Assembly: GCF_001310085.1 (NCBI RefSeq)
Contig: NZ_CP012643.1
Location: 3,393,501 to 3,457,500, forward strand
Direction: 5' to 3'
Source: Rufibacter tibetensis
GTDB taxonomy: Bacteria > Bacteroidota > Bacteroidia > Cytophagales > Hymenobacteraceae
Length of the DNA: 64,000 nt
Shown piece after piece: positions 53,595-62,134 of this stretch. The notes below the pieces were generated by a model. The model did not search any database, was not told the DNA's origin, and was given only the letters and a program-made list of their open reading frames with translations. How positions within the stretch are numbered: position 1 is the stretch's first letter; the number at the start of each line of letters is the position of its first letter. Both the position numbers and the translations under genes were made by a program.

Positions 53595-55031
53595 TTAAAA
53601 GCTTTTATCAGCGGCGTGCAACGACAACGCAGATAAGGTAAGCGTTGGATTAGCGGGAGTGTAGGTGGTAAAGCTTCCACTGCCCAGCACAAACAGGTTG
53701 CGGTACTGGTGATGAATCAAACGGCTGTCAATAACTCCTTCGGTTGCAGTTTTGCTCATCCTGGTAGAGCCAAGAATATGGGCCTCAGATTCATAAGGTT
53801 CCGCGAACTCAATTTTCTCCACTGGTAAACAAGACAAGATGCCGGGCAGCTTTGCTTTCATGTTTTCAATGCCTCTCATGGCATACTCTGAGTGGCCCTT
53901 AAAGTGAATGGCAGGCTTGGTTCTGTCAGCGGTTGTTGCCACATAATTATGTGCCTGGGGCAAATCCTCAAAAACTAACCTGAAATTGACTATATGGCGC
54001 CATTTGCCTCGTTCCATCCTGAAATAAGGAGCATTGTTGGATTCCATCAGGCAGGCGGCGAAGTCTTTCCGGTGATCTCCGTCATATAACATGTAGCCAT
54101 TGGCGCTTACCCAAGTGCTGCCTCCTACATTTTCTAAATTGTCAAGGTAAACAGAAGCTTGTAAGCCAATCTGTTCTCCTATGCCTTTCCCGGTGAAAGG
54201 ATTGGAGTCTCCAGAATTCAGTAGGATGTTGGCGTTGAACAAGGCGTTAGTACCCAAGGCAATTACCTCGGCGGCCACGTGGTGTTCCTTGCCATCTTTC
54301 AGGAAGTTGGCCTTGCGGGCTACATTTCCCTCTAGGTCTAAACTATACACCTGGGCTCCATAGAGTAACTCTACCCTAGGGTCATCATACACCCCTATGC
54401 CTGAGTTTTCAATGGTAAACTTGGCATCTACGGGGCAAACATGGCAGACTGTACTGGCGCAGCAGACACCTCTTCCTTTTACCGGAGCGCTGGCCCGGGC
54501 CGTAGGCTGGCTGATGTATAAGTTGCCGTATTCCTTATGCAGAATCTTGTCTACCGTGGTAAAGGTATGCGGAGGTAGGGGGTAAGATGCATTTTTTGGG
54601 AAAGGAGTCGCTGCCGGTCCTGCAATAGACATCAACTCTTCTACCTGTGCATAGTAAGGGTCAAGATCATCGTATTGTATCGGCCAATCGTTTCCGATGC
54701 CGTACAAAGTTTTCATCTTGAAATCAGAGGGCATGAATCGGGGAGTACAGCCATACCAGCAGTTTGAACTGCCGCCAAAGCCTTGTGAAAAAACCCAGCC
54801 TTTCTTTTCGTTGTGGTTTTCAAAAGTATCTTTTGAGGCGGGATTAAGCTTGGAAAAGGGAGTTTCTTCCCCTCGCATCTCTTTCACCCGTTCAGCGTGA
54901 GCATAAAAATGGCCTTTCTCTAAAACAAGAACCTTTGCTTTAGGAGAAGCTTTGCTCAAGTACTTATGCAGGAAAAAAGTTGATGCGAAACCAGTGCCTA
55001 TTACCACCAGATCATAAGACGTATGCTTCAT
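53595..55031 (-). CDS. GMC-type FAD dehydrogenase with CCx4CxxC motif
   Basis: A 478-residue flavoprotein (ATG at 55031; an in-frame TTG at 55037 would add two residues). The FAD-binding Rossmann motif is VVIGTGFAS (10-17) and the GMC second signature lies in VFSQGFGGSSNCWYGCTPRF. The GMC C-terminal domain includes AHILGSTRM, the likely catalytic His, and YTPANPTLTLSA. Cys190-Cys191, Cys196 and Cys199 form CCx4CxxCP. A similar Cys group binds a 3Fe-4S cluster in bacterial FAD glucose dehydrogenase catalytic subunits. It has no signal peptide, so export with the Tat protein encoded next is likely. No cytochrome c subunit gene is near. It should oxidise a sugar or sugar alcohol and pass electrons onward. 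Confidence 0.85.
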   Translation of the reverse strand: MKHTSYDLVVIGTGFASTFFLHKYLSKASPKAKVLVLEKGHFYAHAERVKEMRGEETPFSKLNPASKDTFENHNEKKGWVFSQGFGGSSNCWYGCTPRFMPSDFKMKTLYGIGNDWPIQYDDLDPYYAQVEELMSIAGPAATPFPKNASYPLPPHTFTTVDKILHKEYGNLYISQPTARASAPVKGRGVCCASTVCHVCPVDAKFTIENSGIGVYDDPRVELLYGAQVYSLDLEGNVARKANFLKDGKEHHVAAEVIALGTNALFNANILLNSGDSNPFTGKGIGEQIGLQASVYLDNLENVGGSTWVSANGYMLYDGDHRKDFAACLMESNNAPYFRMERGKWRHIVNFRLVFEDLPQAHNYVATTADRTKPAIHFKGHSEYAMRGIENMKAKLPGILSCLPVEKIEFAEPYESEAHILGSTRMSKTATEGVIDSRLIHHQYRNLFVLGSGSFTTYTPANPTLTLSALSLHAADKSF

Positions 55032-55094
55032 TACCAAGAGTAAATGTTAGGGCTGTACTCCACCGAGTGACAATTCATCTGTTAATTTTCAGTT

Positions 55095-56120
55095 CTAGAA
55101 AGACTGTTTCAGGAACCAGTTCAATGCCGGTATGTCTATGTACACTAGGGCCATCAGCAGAGCGGTAAATAATACCACATACAGCATGAAAGCAGTTTCT
55201 TTATGCAGTTTCTCAGGTCCCTGCACTACTGAATCTTTGCGCAAGCCTATTTTCAAATACCAGGCAAACAACAAAGCAAAGAATGGGAAGCTAATCAAAA
55301 GCTCTATTTTGTTTTTGATCAGGAAAATACCCAGGAAGAAAGCAGAGGTAAGGGCGTAGAAGAACATTGAAATAAGGAGGTTGTTCTCTGTGTACTTCTT
55401 GAATGATTTGCGGTACAAACCGGCAAGCTCAGGGTTGTTGATATAACGGTACTCCGCAAACCGTTTGGTGGCCATTAAGAAAGCGCCACCCATCCAGTAA
55501 GCCAGGATGATACTGCTTGGCGGGATGAACGCCCAGGCCGGATCTAAAAGGCTGGCGGGGAGCAAAGCGGCAGGAACAAAGATAAACCAGCCTAGCGCAA
55601 GTCTGATTGGGTTGTTTACAGACTCAGATAAAACATCTAAGTATACCCGCTCTTTGGTGCGGAATGGTCTTACATTGTACATAATGCCCATGAAGAGCAA
55701 AAATGCCTCTAAGGCAAGAAACTGCATAGAGATGAAATAGGAAAGACCAAGGCCCAGAGCTGCTAATGCAAAGTACTCAATGGCGACATAGGCCGGGCTC
55801 AATACGGTTACTACCGCAGATCTCTTCTTTTTCTCTGGATGAAACCGATCAAATTCAGCATCCAGGTACTCATTAATGGTGTAGTTAGCAGAAGCAATAA
55901 GGCAAGTGCTGGCTATACCTACTAAAATTCTGAATAATAAAGTAAAGTCCAGGGTTGTGTCATACACTAGAAAGGCGAACAGCATGCCCGGAAGCATGAA
56001 AATGTTTTTAAACCAATGGTCTGGTCGGGCAATGGCCACATACTCTTTAAAACCAGCTGGTCTGAGCACTACCTCCTGATTAGGTGGTTCGGGATACGTA
56101 ACGGTTGGGTTCATTGGCAT
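55095..56120 (-). CDS. UbiA-family prenyltransferase, DPPR-synthase-like
   Basis: A 341-residue integral membrane prenyltransferase with about 9 helices. The first Asp-rich motif reads NEYLDAEFDRFHPEKKKR (Asn83, Glu84, Asp87, Asp91), where the HP-x-K-x-x-R continuation is typical of decaprenyl-phosphate phosphoribosyltransferases. The second motif reads YLDVLSESVNNPIRLALGW. DPPR synthases join phosphoribosyl diphosphate to a polyprenyl phosphate to make a lipid-linked pentose precursor. A quinone or other aromatic prenylation role is less likely given these motifs. It lies 63 bp upstream of the GMC gene in the same direction. Confidence 0.82.
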   Translation of the reverse strand: MPMNPTVTYPEPPNQEVVLRPAGFKEYVAIARPDHWFKNIFMLPGMLFAFLVYDTTLDFTLLFRILVGIASTCLIASANYTINEYLDAEFDRFHPEKKKRSAVVTVLSPAYVAIEYFALAALGLGLSYFISMQFLALEAFLLFMGIMYNVRPFRTKERVYLDVLSESVNNPIRLALGWFIFVPAALLPASLLDPAWAFIPPSSIILAYWMGGAFLMATKRFAEYRYINNPELAGLYRKSFKKYTENNLLISMFFYALTSAFFLGIFLIKNKIELLISFPFFALLFAWYLKIGLRKDSVVQGPEKLHKETAFMLYVVLFTALLMALVYIDIPALNWFLKQSF

Positions 56121-56629
56121 ATTACTTTGTGGAAAGGTTCAATTGATTAATGAGGTTGGTTGAGTAAATTAAGTTTAAAACATTCAAAACAAACTATAGT
56201 ATATCATATCTAAGCGTTTAATAGGGTTCAAAATCGTGCCAGTGTTATATTTTTTATGTGATTATTATTAAAACAATATAAAAATATGGTTTATAGTATA
56301 AAAAGGTATACCAACGGTGTTGTAGTTGAATGGTGATGTAAGAGAAAAGTGATAAGTTTTCCCAAAATGAATCTAAATATCCCAATCTGAATTGTGGGTT
56401 ACTCTGGAATTTGTGGGGGGTGAGCGCAAGCCAGAGTTTTTTTATTTGTTTTAAATCAGGAATACTGCCCAACTGGAAATGAAGGATAGTAAGGTGGAAC
56501 AATAAATTGAGAGGATTGAGTGGGCCTGTACTAAAGCAAGCATCTTTTTCTGATCAAACTTTTGCCAGGATAATCCTTTAAGCTTTGATGGTTAGAATTC
56601 AAATAACCCCACCAGGTGTTAAAAGAGAG
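56121..56629. other. Intergenic region between HAD and UbiA genes
   Basis: About 500 bp, AT-rich. No gene is supported; minus-strand frames here look random. A terminator-like hairpin in + orientation lies at 56401-56448. The region should also contain the promoter of the UbiA-GMC-Tat genes. Confidence 0.45.
56401..56448 (+). terminator. Orphan terminator-like hairpin (+ orientation)
   Basis: ACTCTGG (56401-56407) pairs with CCAGAGT, extended inside by TTTG/CGCAAG-type pairing, and is followed by seven T on the + strand. No + strand gene precedes it, so it may end a small antisense transcript or be a remnant. Confidence 0.4.
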
Positions 56630-57343
56630 TTACCCAACAGGTTGTGGCGTAGGTGTCTTGTTCTTTACAAGTTGTTGTGTCAGAATATTATAGAAGTCGA
56701 AATCTTTGAAAGGTTTTTTGTCTACTATCAAATAGGGCATATTTGCTTGAATAGCGCATTGGCCGTCTAATTCTTGCCTGTCCCCAATAAACAAACACTC
56801 TTCAGGCTGCACCTTCAGTTTCTCAGTTATGTAAAACAGACCTCTAGGGTTAGGCTTTAGATTATCTACTTCCTTATCTGTGGAACTAACAATAATATCA
56901 GCCTGCAAGCCCATTGCTTTTAATTTGTCAACTGCCTTATAATCAGAGTAGATCCCTATTTTGATGTTCTTTTGTTTTAAAGCTTCAAAGAAGGTTTTCA
57001 CTCCAGGATACATAGTGCCTGTAAGGTATTTGTTAGGATAGTTGAACATCCAGTAATCTACCACCTTTTTTATTCTGGGAATGGGGAAGTTACCTTTGCT
57101 GGCGCACCATTCGTACTGGGCATCCTCTAAGTTTTTGCAAGGGATGCCAGACTTCTTTTCGCGTTCGGCTCTAAAATGGTGTAAGATTAAAAGGTCTTTC
57201 CAAGACCAAGGCCTTAAGGCATAATGACTTAGTAGAGAGAATAACATTTTTTTTCTTAATGGAGATTGGGTATATAAGGTCCCATCTACATCAAAAATCA
57301 CCACTTTGATTTTGTTCCAGTTTAAGTTGTAGCCTTGATTCAT
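56630..57343 (-). CDS. HAD-superfamily phosphatase
   Basis: A 237-residue cytoplasmic hydrolase. Motif I is VIFDVDGTLY, with nucleophile Asp18 and acid Asp20. Motif II Ser lies in IGIYSDYKAVDKLKAMG, motif III Lys in NLKPNPRGLF, and motif IV is FIGDRQELDGQCA. A helical cap domain fills residues 35-110. It resembles phosphoglycolate-phosphatase-like enzymes. Because it lies next to a DPPR-synthase-like gene in the same direction, dephosphorylating the 5-phosphate of a lipid-linked pentose, or its precursor, is a plausible job, but this is inference. Confidence 0.85.
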   Translation of the reverse strand: MNQGYNLNWNKIKVVIFDVDGTLYTQSPLRKKMLFSLLSHYALRPWSWKDLLILHHFRAEREKKSGIPCKNLEDAQYEWCASKGNFPIPRIKKVVDYWMFNYPNKYLTGTMYPGVKTFFEALKQKNIKIGIYSDYKAVDKLKAMGLQADIIVSSTDKEVDNLKPNPRGLFYITEKLKVQPEECLFIGDRQELDGQCAIQANMPYLIVDKKPFKDFDFYNILTQQLVKNKTPTPQPVG

Positions 57344-58304
57344 AGTCTATTATAGAAGGTTGTTTGTCTGTTTCATTAAAGCTTACACTAAGCTAACTAT
57401 TAGGTGCACCGTTTTGTAAATGCTTGATCAGCTCTACTTCACATATATTTTACAGTGCATACCTTCTAGTGGGAAATGTCAATACCGTCTTCAATTAAAA
57501 AGAAGATTTATATTTTGACAGTATTTTCTACAATTCAGCTCTAAAACGCAAAATGAAGTTTCTGGTTGGTTTAATTAAGTGTAGAAAAAGAAGATTTATG
57601 AGGCTTCTTTTTGTAAGCAGTTATGATTCAATTTGATATCTATAATGTGATACCTTGTCAAAGGTTAGTTGTGATAAGCTGCGAAAGGCAGGCTTGGCAG
57701 TCCACAACTGTTTATTCCTGTTCTAACCTGCGGAGAGGTAACTAGAGACGGTATTTCAAACTAAAAGCTTCTAAAAGAGCCTGTTGTTAACAATAATCTG
57801 CCTTTTTAATAAATATTTTAATAAATATTTTAATAAATAACTTCTCCTTTGTTGACCAGCTTACTTGATTTCTCTATCTAATAGGGGACATCAAGAGTGC
57901 GCTCTTGAAACCTTGCTCCAAGCTCCTTCCTCTCTAAGTCAAAAATAAAAGTTGGTTTTTAGCCGAATTAGGCCCTTTTCGACTAAAAGTTTTTAGCTCC
58001 TAATAATTCCTTCAGCACATATATATAGTAAGAAAGATGCATGAAAAACCAAAGTAAGTTATATCGCGTAGAAGCATAGTTCAAAACTAAACTATATTTT
58101 GTAAGGAATTTATATTATATATAAAAATATTGGTATCGTTTTTGTGTATTGTTGTCCGATTGTAAATGTTTAAGGAATGCGGACGGACACCAGAAGTTTT
58201 AAGGTAAAATTTTTGCAGTTCCCCATTCTTACTTTTTGTACCCTAACAGCTTGAAAAGCCATCTTGTAAGATGAGCCTTTTTGAAAAAGAACCACCCCTA
58301 ATGT
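57344..58304. other. Divergent intergenic region with AT-rich tandem repeats
   Basis: About 960 bp between the minus-strand HAD gene and the + strand GT-C pair. It should contain both promoters. It holds three perfect 12-bp repeats at 57804-57839. AGTTGTG near 57664 and CACAACT near 57702 could pair around a small inner stem. No gene was found. Confidence 0.5.
57804..57839 (+). repeat. Three tandem copies of a 12-bp AT repeat
   Basis: TTTTAATAAATA occurs three times head to tail (57804-57815, 57816-57827, 57828-57839) without mismatch, about 465 bp before the first GT-C start. Such a repeat can vary in number by slippage. Confidence 0.85.
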
Positions 58305-59984
58305 ATGCAAGTATATTATAAAGCTGCTCCTGTATTAGTTGAAAAAGAATTGAAGGCTCCCGCTCCTGCTTATAAGGCAAGACTTGGATGGGAGACGGTA
58401 GCATGGTTGTTTATAGGATTAGGGGTATTTGTAAGGCTTTTCCATTTTTTTGATAACAGATCACTGTGGCTGGATGAGATTTATCTTGCTTCTAGTTTGG
58501 TGAAAATGGATTTGTTTAAGCTTACTTTTTCTTCTCTTGAGTATGAGCAGAAAGCGCCAATAGGTTTTTTATGGATGTGCAAGTTTGCTGTGTTTCTTTT
58601 TGGGAATGGTGAAATGGCGCTGAGATTATTCCCGCTCTTTTGTGGCATTCTGGCTCTATTCGCATTTTTACCTGTTGCCCGGCACTTTTTGCGACCTTTG
58701 GGTGTAAGTGTTGCCCTTGGTATTCTGGCGTTGGCACCTCCCTTAGTTTACCACTCCGTAGAGATTAAGCAGTATAGTGCTGAGTTACTGGCTACTGTGC
58801 TTTGTTTGTTGTGGTATACCTGGTTCAATAAAAAAGAATCTTATTCAGCTTTGGTTGCATGGGGAGTTCTGGGGGCGGTCATTATCTGGTTTTCTTTTAC
58901 TTCAATCTTTGTTTTAGCGGGCATGGCGATGGGTGCTGGCCTTTACCACCTCCTGAAAAAAGAGTGGTCTACTGTATTTAAGTTGGCTATTCCGTTCGGG
59001 CTGTGGTTTGTCAGCTTTGTGGTCAACTACTTTCTGTTTACGCAAAAGCATGCCGACTCAGAATGGCTTCTCCACTTTTTCAGAATAAGAGGCTCTTTTA
59101 TGCCTTTCCCGGCTACTTCTTTTGAAGAGCTGATATGGCCAATTCAGCGTGCAGGAACCAGGCTTCTAGATTACCCGCTTGGTTTGTTATGGGATGTTTC
59201 TGCCATTCCAAGCGACGTTTTGCAGTTCTTTTTAAGACGGCCGGTATTTGCCATTATCTCTACTCTCGTTGGTTTCGTCCTTCTTTTTAAAAGAGACAAG
59301 AAGTTTTTAATGACGTTGGTGTTCTCTTACGTGCTGGTATTGATAGCTTCAGCTCTTGAAATGTATCCTGTTTATGAAAGATTGACGGTTTTCCTGGCTC
59401 CCTTGCTCATTATGATTGTTGCGGTAGGGTGCGAACGTATTGCCCTTCAATTCTGGACAGTGAGCAAAGGGCTGTCATTTGCAGTGGCCATGTTGTTGGT
59501 AGCCGCTCCATTTTGGGCCTCGGCAAAACAGATTGTAAATCCTGGTGAATTTGGAGGGTACAAGAAAGCTTATTATAGAGAGGCGCTTCTACAAATTGAA
59601 AATAACTACCAGGAAGGCGACCAGGTATACGTTTACTGGAATATGCTGGCCCCATACCATTTCTATAAAGACACTTATTACTTGCCCTATGACGCCATTG
59701 AAGGAAGTGACTTCAGAGCCGTTTCTAGCAATGCGCCAGATTATCTAAACAAGCTAGGTTCAGAATTGAATGGACTTAAAAAGAACAAAAGGGTTTGGTT
59801 GTTCTACAGTAAAAAGCTGAGCATGAACATCGGGGACTTTGATAAAAAGCCTGTTTGGTACATCAATGAGGTTCTTGGAGGGAAAGACATGCACAAGAAG
59901 TTTTCCGAAATGGGTAAGGAGGTTTATACCTATGACACCCATGATTTGAAAGTAAGCTTATTTGAAATGAAGCCTTCAGAATAG
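58305..59984 (+). CDS. GT-C membrane glycosyltransferase, GT39/ArnT-like (first)
   Basis: A 559-residue membrane protein with about 11 helices and a C-terminal soluble tail. The first periplasmic loop after helix 1 has the GT-C catalytic motif in FFDNRSLWLDEIYLA (Asp57-Glu58). The following segment EQKAPIGFLWMCKFA and the motif NGEMALRLFPLFCGIL match GT39/ArnT-like enzymes. These transfer a sugar from a polyprenyl-phosphate carrier to an acceptor in the periplasm. It is followed 200 bp later by a clear paralogue. A polyprenyl-phosphate sugar donor could come from the UbiA/HAD genes across the divergent region. Confidence 0.85.
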   Translation: MQVYYKAAPVLVEKELKAPAPAYKARLGWETVAWLFIGLGVFVRLFHFFDNRSLWLDEIYLASSLVKMDLFKLTFSSLEYEQKAPIGFLWMCKFAVFLFGNGEMALRLFPLFCGILALFAFLPVARHFLRPLGVSVALGILALAPPLVYHSVEIKQYSAELLATVLCLLWYTWFNKKESYSALVAWGVLGAVIIWFSFTSIFVLAGMAMGAGLYHLLKKEWSTVFKLAIPFGLWFVSFVVNYFLFTQKHADSEWLLHFFRIRGSFMPFPATSFEELIWPIQRAGTRLLDYPLGLLWDVSAIPSDVLQFFLRRPVFAIISTLVGFVLLFKRDKKFLMTLVFSYVLVLIASALEMYPVYERLTVFLAPLLIMIVAVGCERIALQFWTVSKGLSFAVAMLLVAAPFWASAKQIVNPGEFGGYKKAYYREALLQIENNYQEGDQVYVYWNMLAPYHFYKDTYYLPYDAIEGSDFRAVSSNAPDYLNKLGSELNGLKKNKRVWLFYSKKLSMNIGDFDKKPVWYINEVLGGKDMHKKFSEMGKEVYTYDTHDLKVSLFEMKPSE

Positions 59985-60184
59985 CTTTTGTTTATCTTCT
60001 GTTTTAGCCAAAAGAGCTCAATAAGCTTTACTTCATTTTAAAGGCGGTCTCCGGAAAACAGGTGTAAAACATATAGAATGTTCCTTGTGATTGACCTACT
60101 GGTTGATGATAGACTTATTGTAAAAACAAGCATTCAGTAAGGATTACATAAAGGTTTAGTGTTGGCCTAACAACAAAGTTTGCT

Positions 60185-61855
60185 ATGTTTCTATTTTACA
60201 AAGTAGCTTCTCCCGTTCTTGCGCATGAAAGTGAAAACACCACATTCTCCAGGTCAGTTTCTACTCAACGACTTACCTATTACCTAACGGCCTTTATCAT
60301 TGCTGCCGGGGTTCTTGTTCGGCTTTACCATTACATAGATAACCGGTCTTTATGGTTAGACGAATTGTATCTGGGGGTCAGCTTGATCAAAATGAACTTT
60401 TGGGAGCTTGCCACTCAACCTTTGGCTTATGAGCAAAAAGCACCTTTAGGGTATTTATGGGCGGTAAAGACTTTTGTGGTTCTTTTTGGAAAAGGGGAGA
60501 TGGCGCTTCGCCTGTTTTCATTGATAACTGGCTTAGCTTCTCTGTTTTTCTTTGTTCCGGTAGCCCGATATTTCCTAAAGCTATGGGCAGCGCTTTTGGC
60601 ACTGGCAATCCTGGCATTGGCTTCCCCGGTGGTGTACCACTCCGTAGAGGCGAAACAATATAGCGTAGAGCTGTTTGCTTCTATTTTGGCATTATACTTT
60701 TTTCTGCGGTATCACACCCGTACAGATACTATGTCCCTCCTAAAGTGGGGAGTGGCAGGAGCGGTGTTAGTCTGGTTTTCTTTTTCAGTGATTTTTGTGC
60801 TGGCAGGTATTGCCTTTGCCGTCTGCCTGAATGAGTTACTTAAAAAGAATTGGAATGACCTGTTTAGGTACGTTGCCGCCTTCAGTGTCTGGCTATGCAG
60901 CTTTGCCGCCATTTACCTCATTTTTATGAGTAAGTACAAGGATTCAGCCTGGCTTATTCATTTTTTTGAAAACTATTACAATGCCTTTCCTCCATTTCCT
61001 CCTTCTTCCGTCTCTGATTTGAAGTGGTTTCCAGAAAGAGCCATCTCTATACTGAAATATCCAATGGGGCAAAATGCGCTGCATCTGCATTTGCCCTATA
61101 CCTACTTGATTGAACACCTACGGGTATTCCCATTTTTGCTGATGGTGGGAGGTTTGGTCTTGTTGTTAAAGAAAAACAACTTGAAATTCAGCATTCTGGT
61201 TTTCCCGGTAGGGTTAGCGTTTTTGGCTGCGGGATTGAAGCTGTTTCCATTTCATGAGCGCTTCATTCTGTTTCTGTTCCCAATGTTCACCTTGCTTACT
61301 TGCTACGGGGCGCAGGCGGTGGTTAGTTATTTCTCTGGTAAGGTAACGTTGAAGCTTTTCTTTGCTTTGCTTCTTTTAATACCTGCCCTTTGGAACAACA
61401 CATGGGAAATCATAAAGCCCACTTACTTTCTCAGAAGTGAATCAAACCGGGAGGCGCTTCTCTTTATAAATAAGAATTACAAAGAGGGTGATGTGGTGTA
61501 CGTGAATTGGAACATGTGGCAAGCATATGCCTATTACAAAGATGCCTATAATTTAAAATTTAATGCTATTAGGGGCAAAGACGTGAAAAAGATCTCTGCC
61601 AATAAAACAGAGTATATCAAGAACCTGGCTTCTGACTTTGAAAAGGTGAAGGGGCATAAACGGTTGTTGTACCTATATAACATATACATCAGAAGCGATA
61701 TCGGGGAATTTGTAGGCCAACCAAAATGGTACTTTGATGAATCAACAGTTCCCGGGAAGGTTCTGGAGCCTTCCTTTGAACGCTTCGGAGTAAAAGTTGA
61801 CAAGGGGTTCAATTCAATAGGGGCGGTGGTCTCCATCTTTGAATTAGCTCCTTGA
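60185..61855 (+). CDS. GT-C membrane glycosyltransferase, GT39/ArnT-like (second)
   Basis: A 556-residue paralogue of the preceding gene with the same layout: catalytic Asp59-Glu60 in DNRSLWLDELYLG, then YEQKAPLGYLWAVKTF and GKGEMALRLFSLI. About 11 helices and a C-terminal soluble domain (DVVYVNWNMWQAYAYYKDA) follow. The two proteins are similar throughout but not recent copies. Both probably use polyprenyl-phosphate sugars, perhaps on different acceptors. A terminator lies about 40 bp past the stop. Confidence 0.85.
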   Translation: MFLFYKVASPVLAHESENTTFSRSVSTQRLTYYLTAFIIAAGVLVRLYHYIDNRSLWLDELYLGVSLIKMNFWELATQPLAYEQKAPLGYLWAVKTFVVLFGKGEMALRLFSLITGLASLFFFVPVARYFLKLWAALLALAILALASPVVYHSVEAKQYSVELFASILALYFFLRYHTRTDTMSLLKWGVAGAVLVWFSFSVIFVLAGIAFAVCLNELLKKNWNDLFRYVAAFSVWLCSFAAIYLIFMSKYKDSAWLIHFFENYYNAFPPFPPSSVSDLKWFPERAISILKYPMGQNALHLHLPYTYLIEHLRVFPFLLMVGGLVLLLKKNNLKFSILVFPVGLAFLAAGLKLFPFHERFILFLFPMFTLLTCYGAQAVVSYFSGKVTLKLFFALLLLIPALWNNTWEIIKPTYFLRSESNREALLFINKNYKEGDVVYVNWNMWQAYAYYKDAYNLKFNAIRGKDVKKISANKTEYIKNLASDFEKVKGHKRLLYLYNIYIRSDIGEFVGQPKWYFDESTVPGKVLEPSFERFGVKVDKGFNSIGAVVSIFELAP

Positions 61856-61897
61856 TGATAAACCAATGTAGGGGTTCGTTTTTAGGTTAATTTTCAG

Positions 61898-61939
61898 AAA
61901 ACGGAGGTAAAGAAGCGTTAGTCTTTTTGCCTCCGTTTT
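61898..61939 (+). terminator. Terminator of the GT-C pair
   Basis: AAAACGGAGG (61898-61907) pairs with CCTCCGTTTT (61930-61939). The stem closes on A/T at its base, giving a T-ending hairpin about 40 bp past the stop. Confidence 0.75.
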
Positions 61940-62000
61940 GTATAAAATAGAATGAATCTCTGCAATACTCTCTTCGCCTGAAGCACAATTTCAGTGCAAG

Positions 62001-62044
62001 TTTATGCCTTATCTACATGCTTTTACATATAGATAAGGCATAAA
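62001..62044. repeat. 15-bp perfect hairpin between convergent genes
   Basis: TTTATGCCTTATCTA (62001-62015) and its complement (62030-62044) enclose a 14-base loop. It abuts the minus-strand terminator of the next gene and may add bidirectional termination. Confidence 0.6.
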
Positions 62045-62046
62045 AA

Positions 62047-62081
62047 AAAGGATAGAGCCTTTTTAAAAGACTCTATCCTTT
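62047..62081 (-). terminator. Terminator of the T9SS glycoside-hydrolase gene
   Basis: AAAGGATAGAG at 62047-62057 pairs with CTCTATCCTTT at 62071-62081. On the minus strand the hairpin is followed by eight T, a standard intrinsic terminator about 55 bp past the stop. Confidence 0.85.
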
Positions 62082-62134
62082 GGATAAGTTAACTGCTTTG
62101 AATAGTTAACCAGGTGTGGACAACATTCTAAGGG

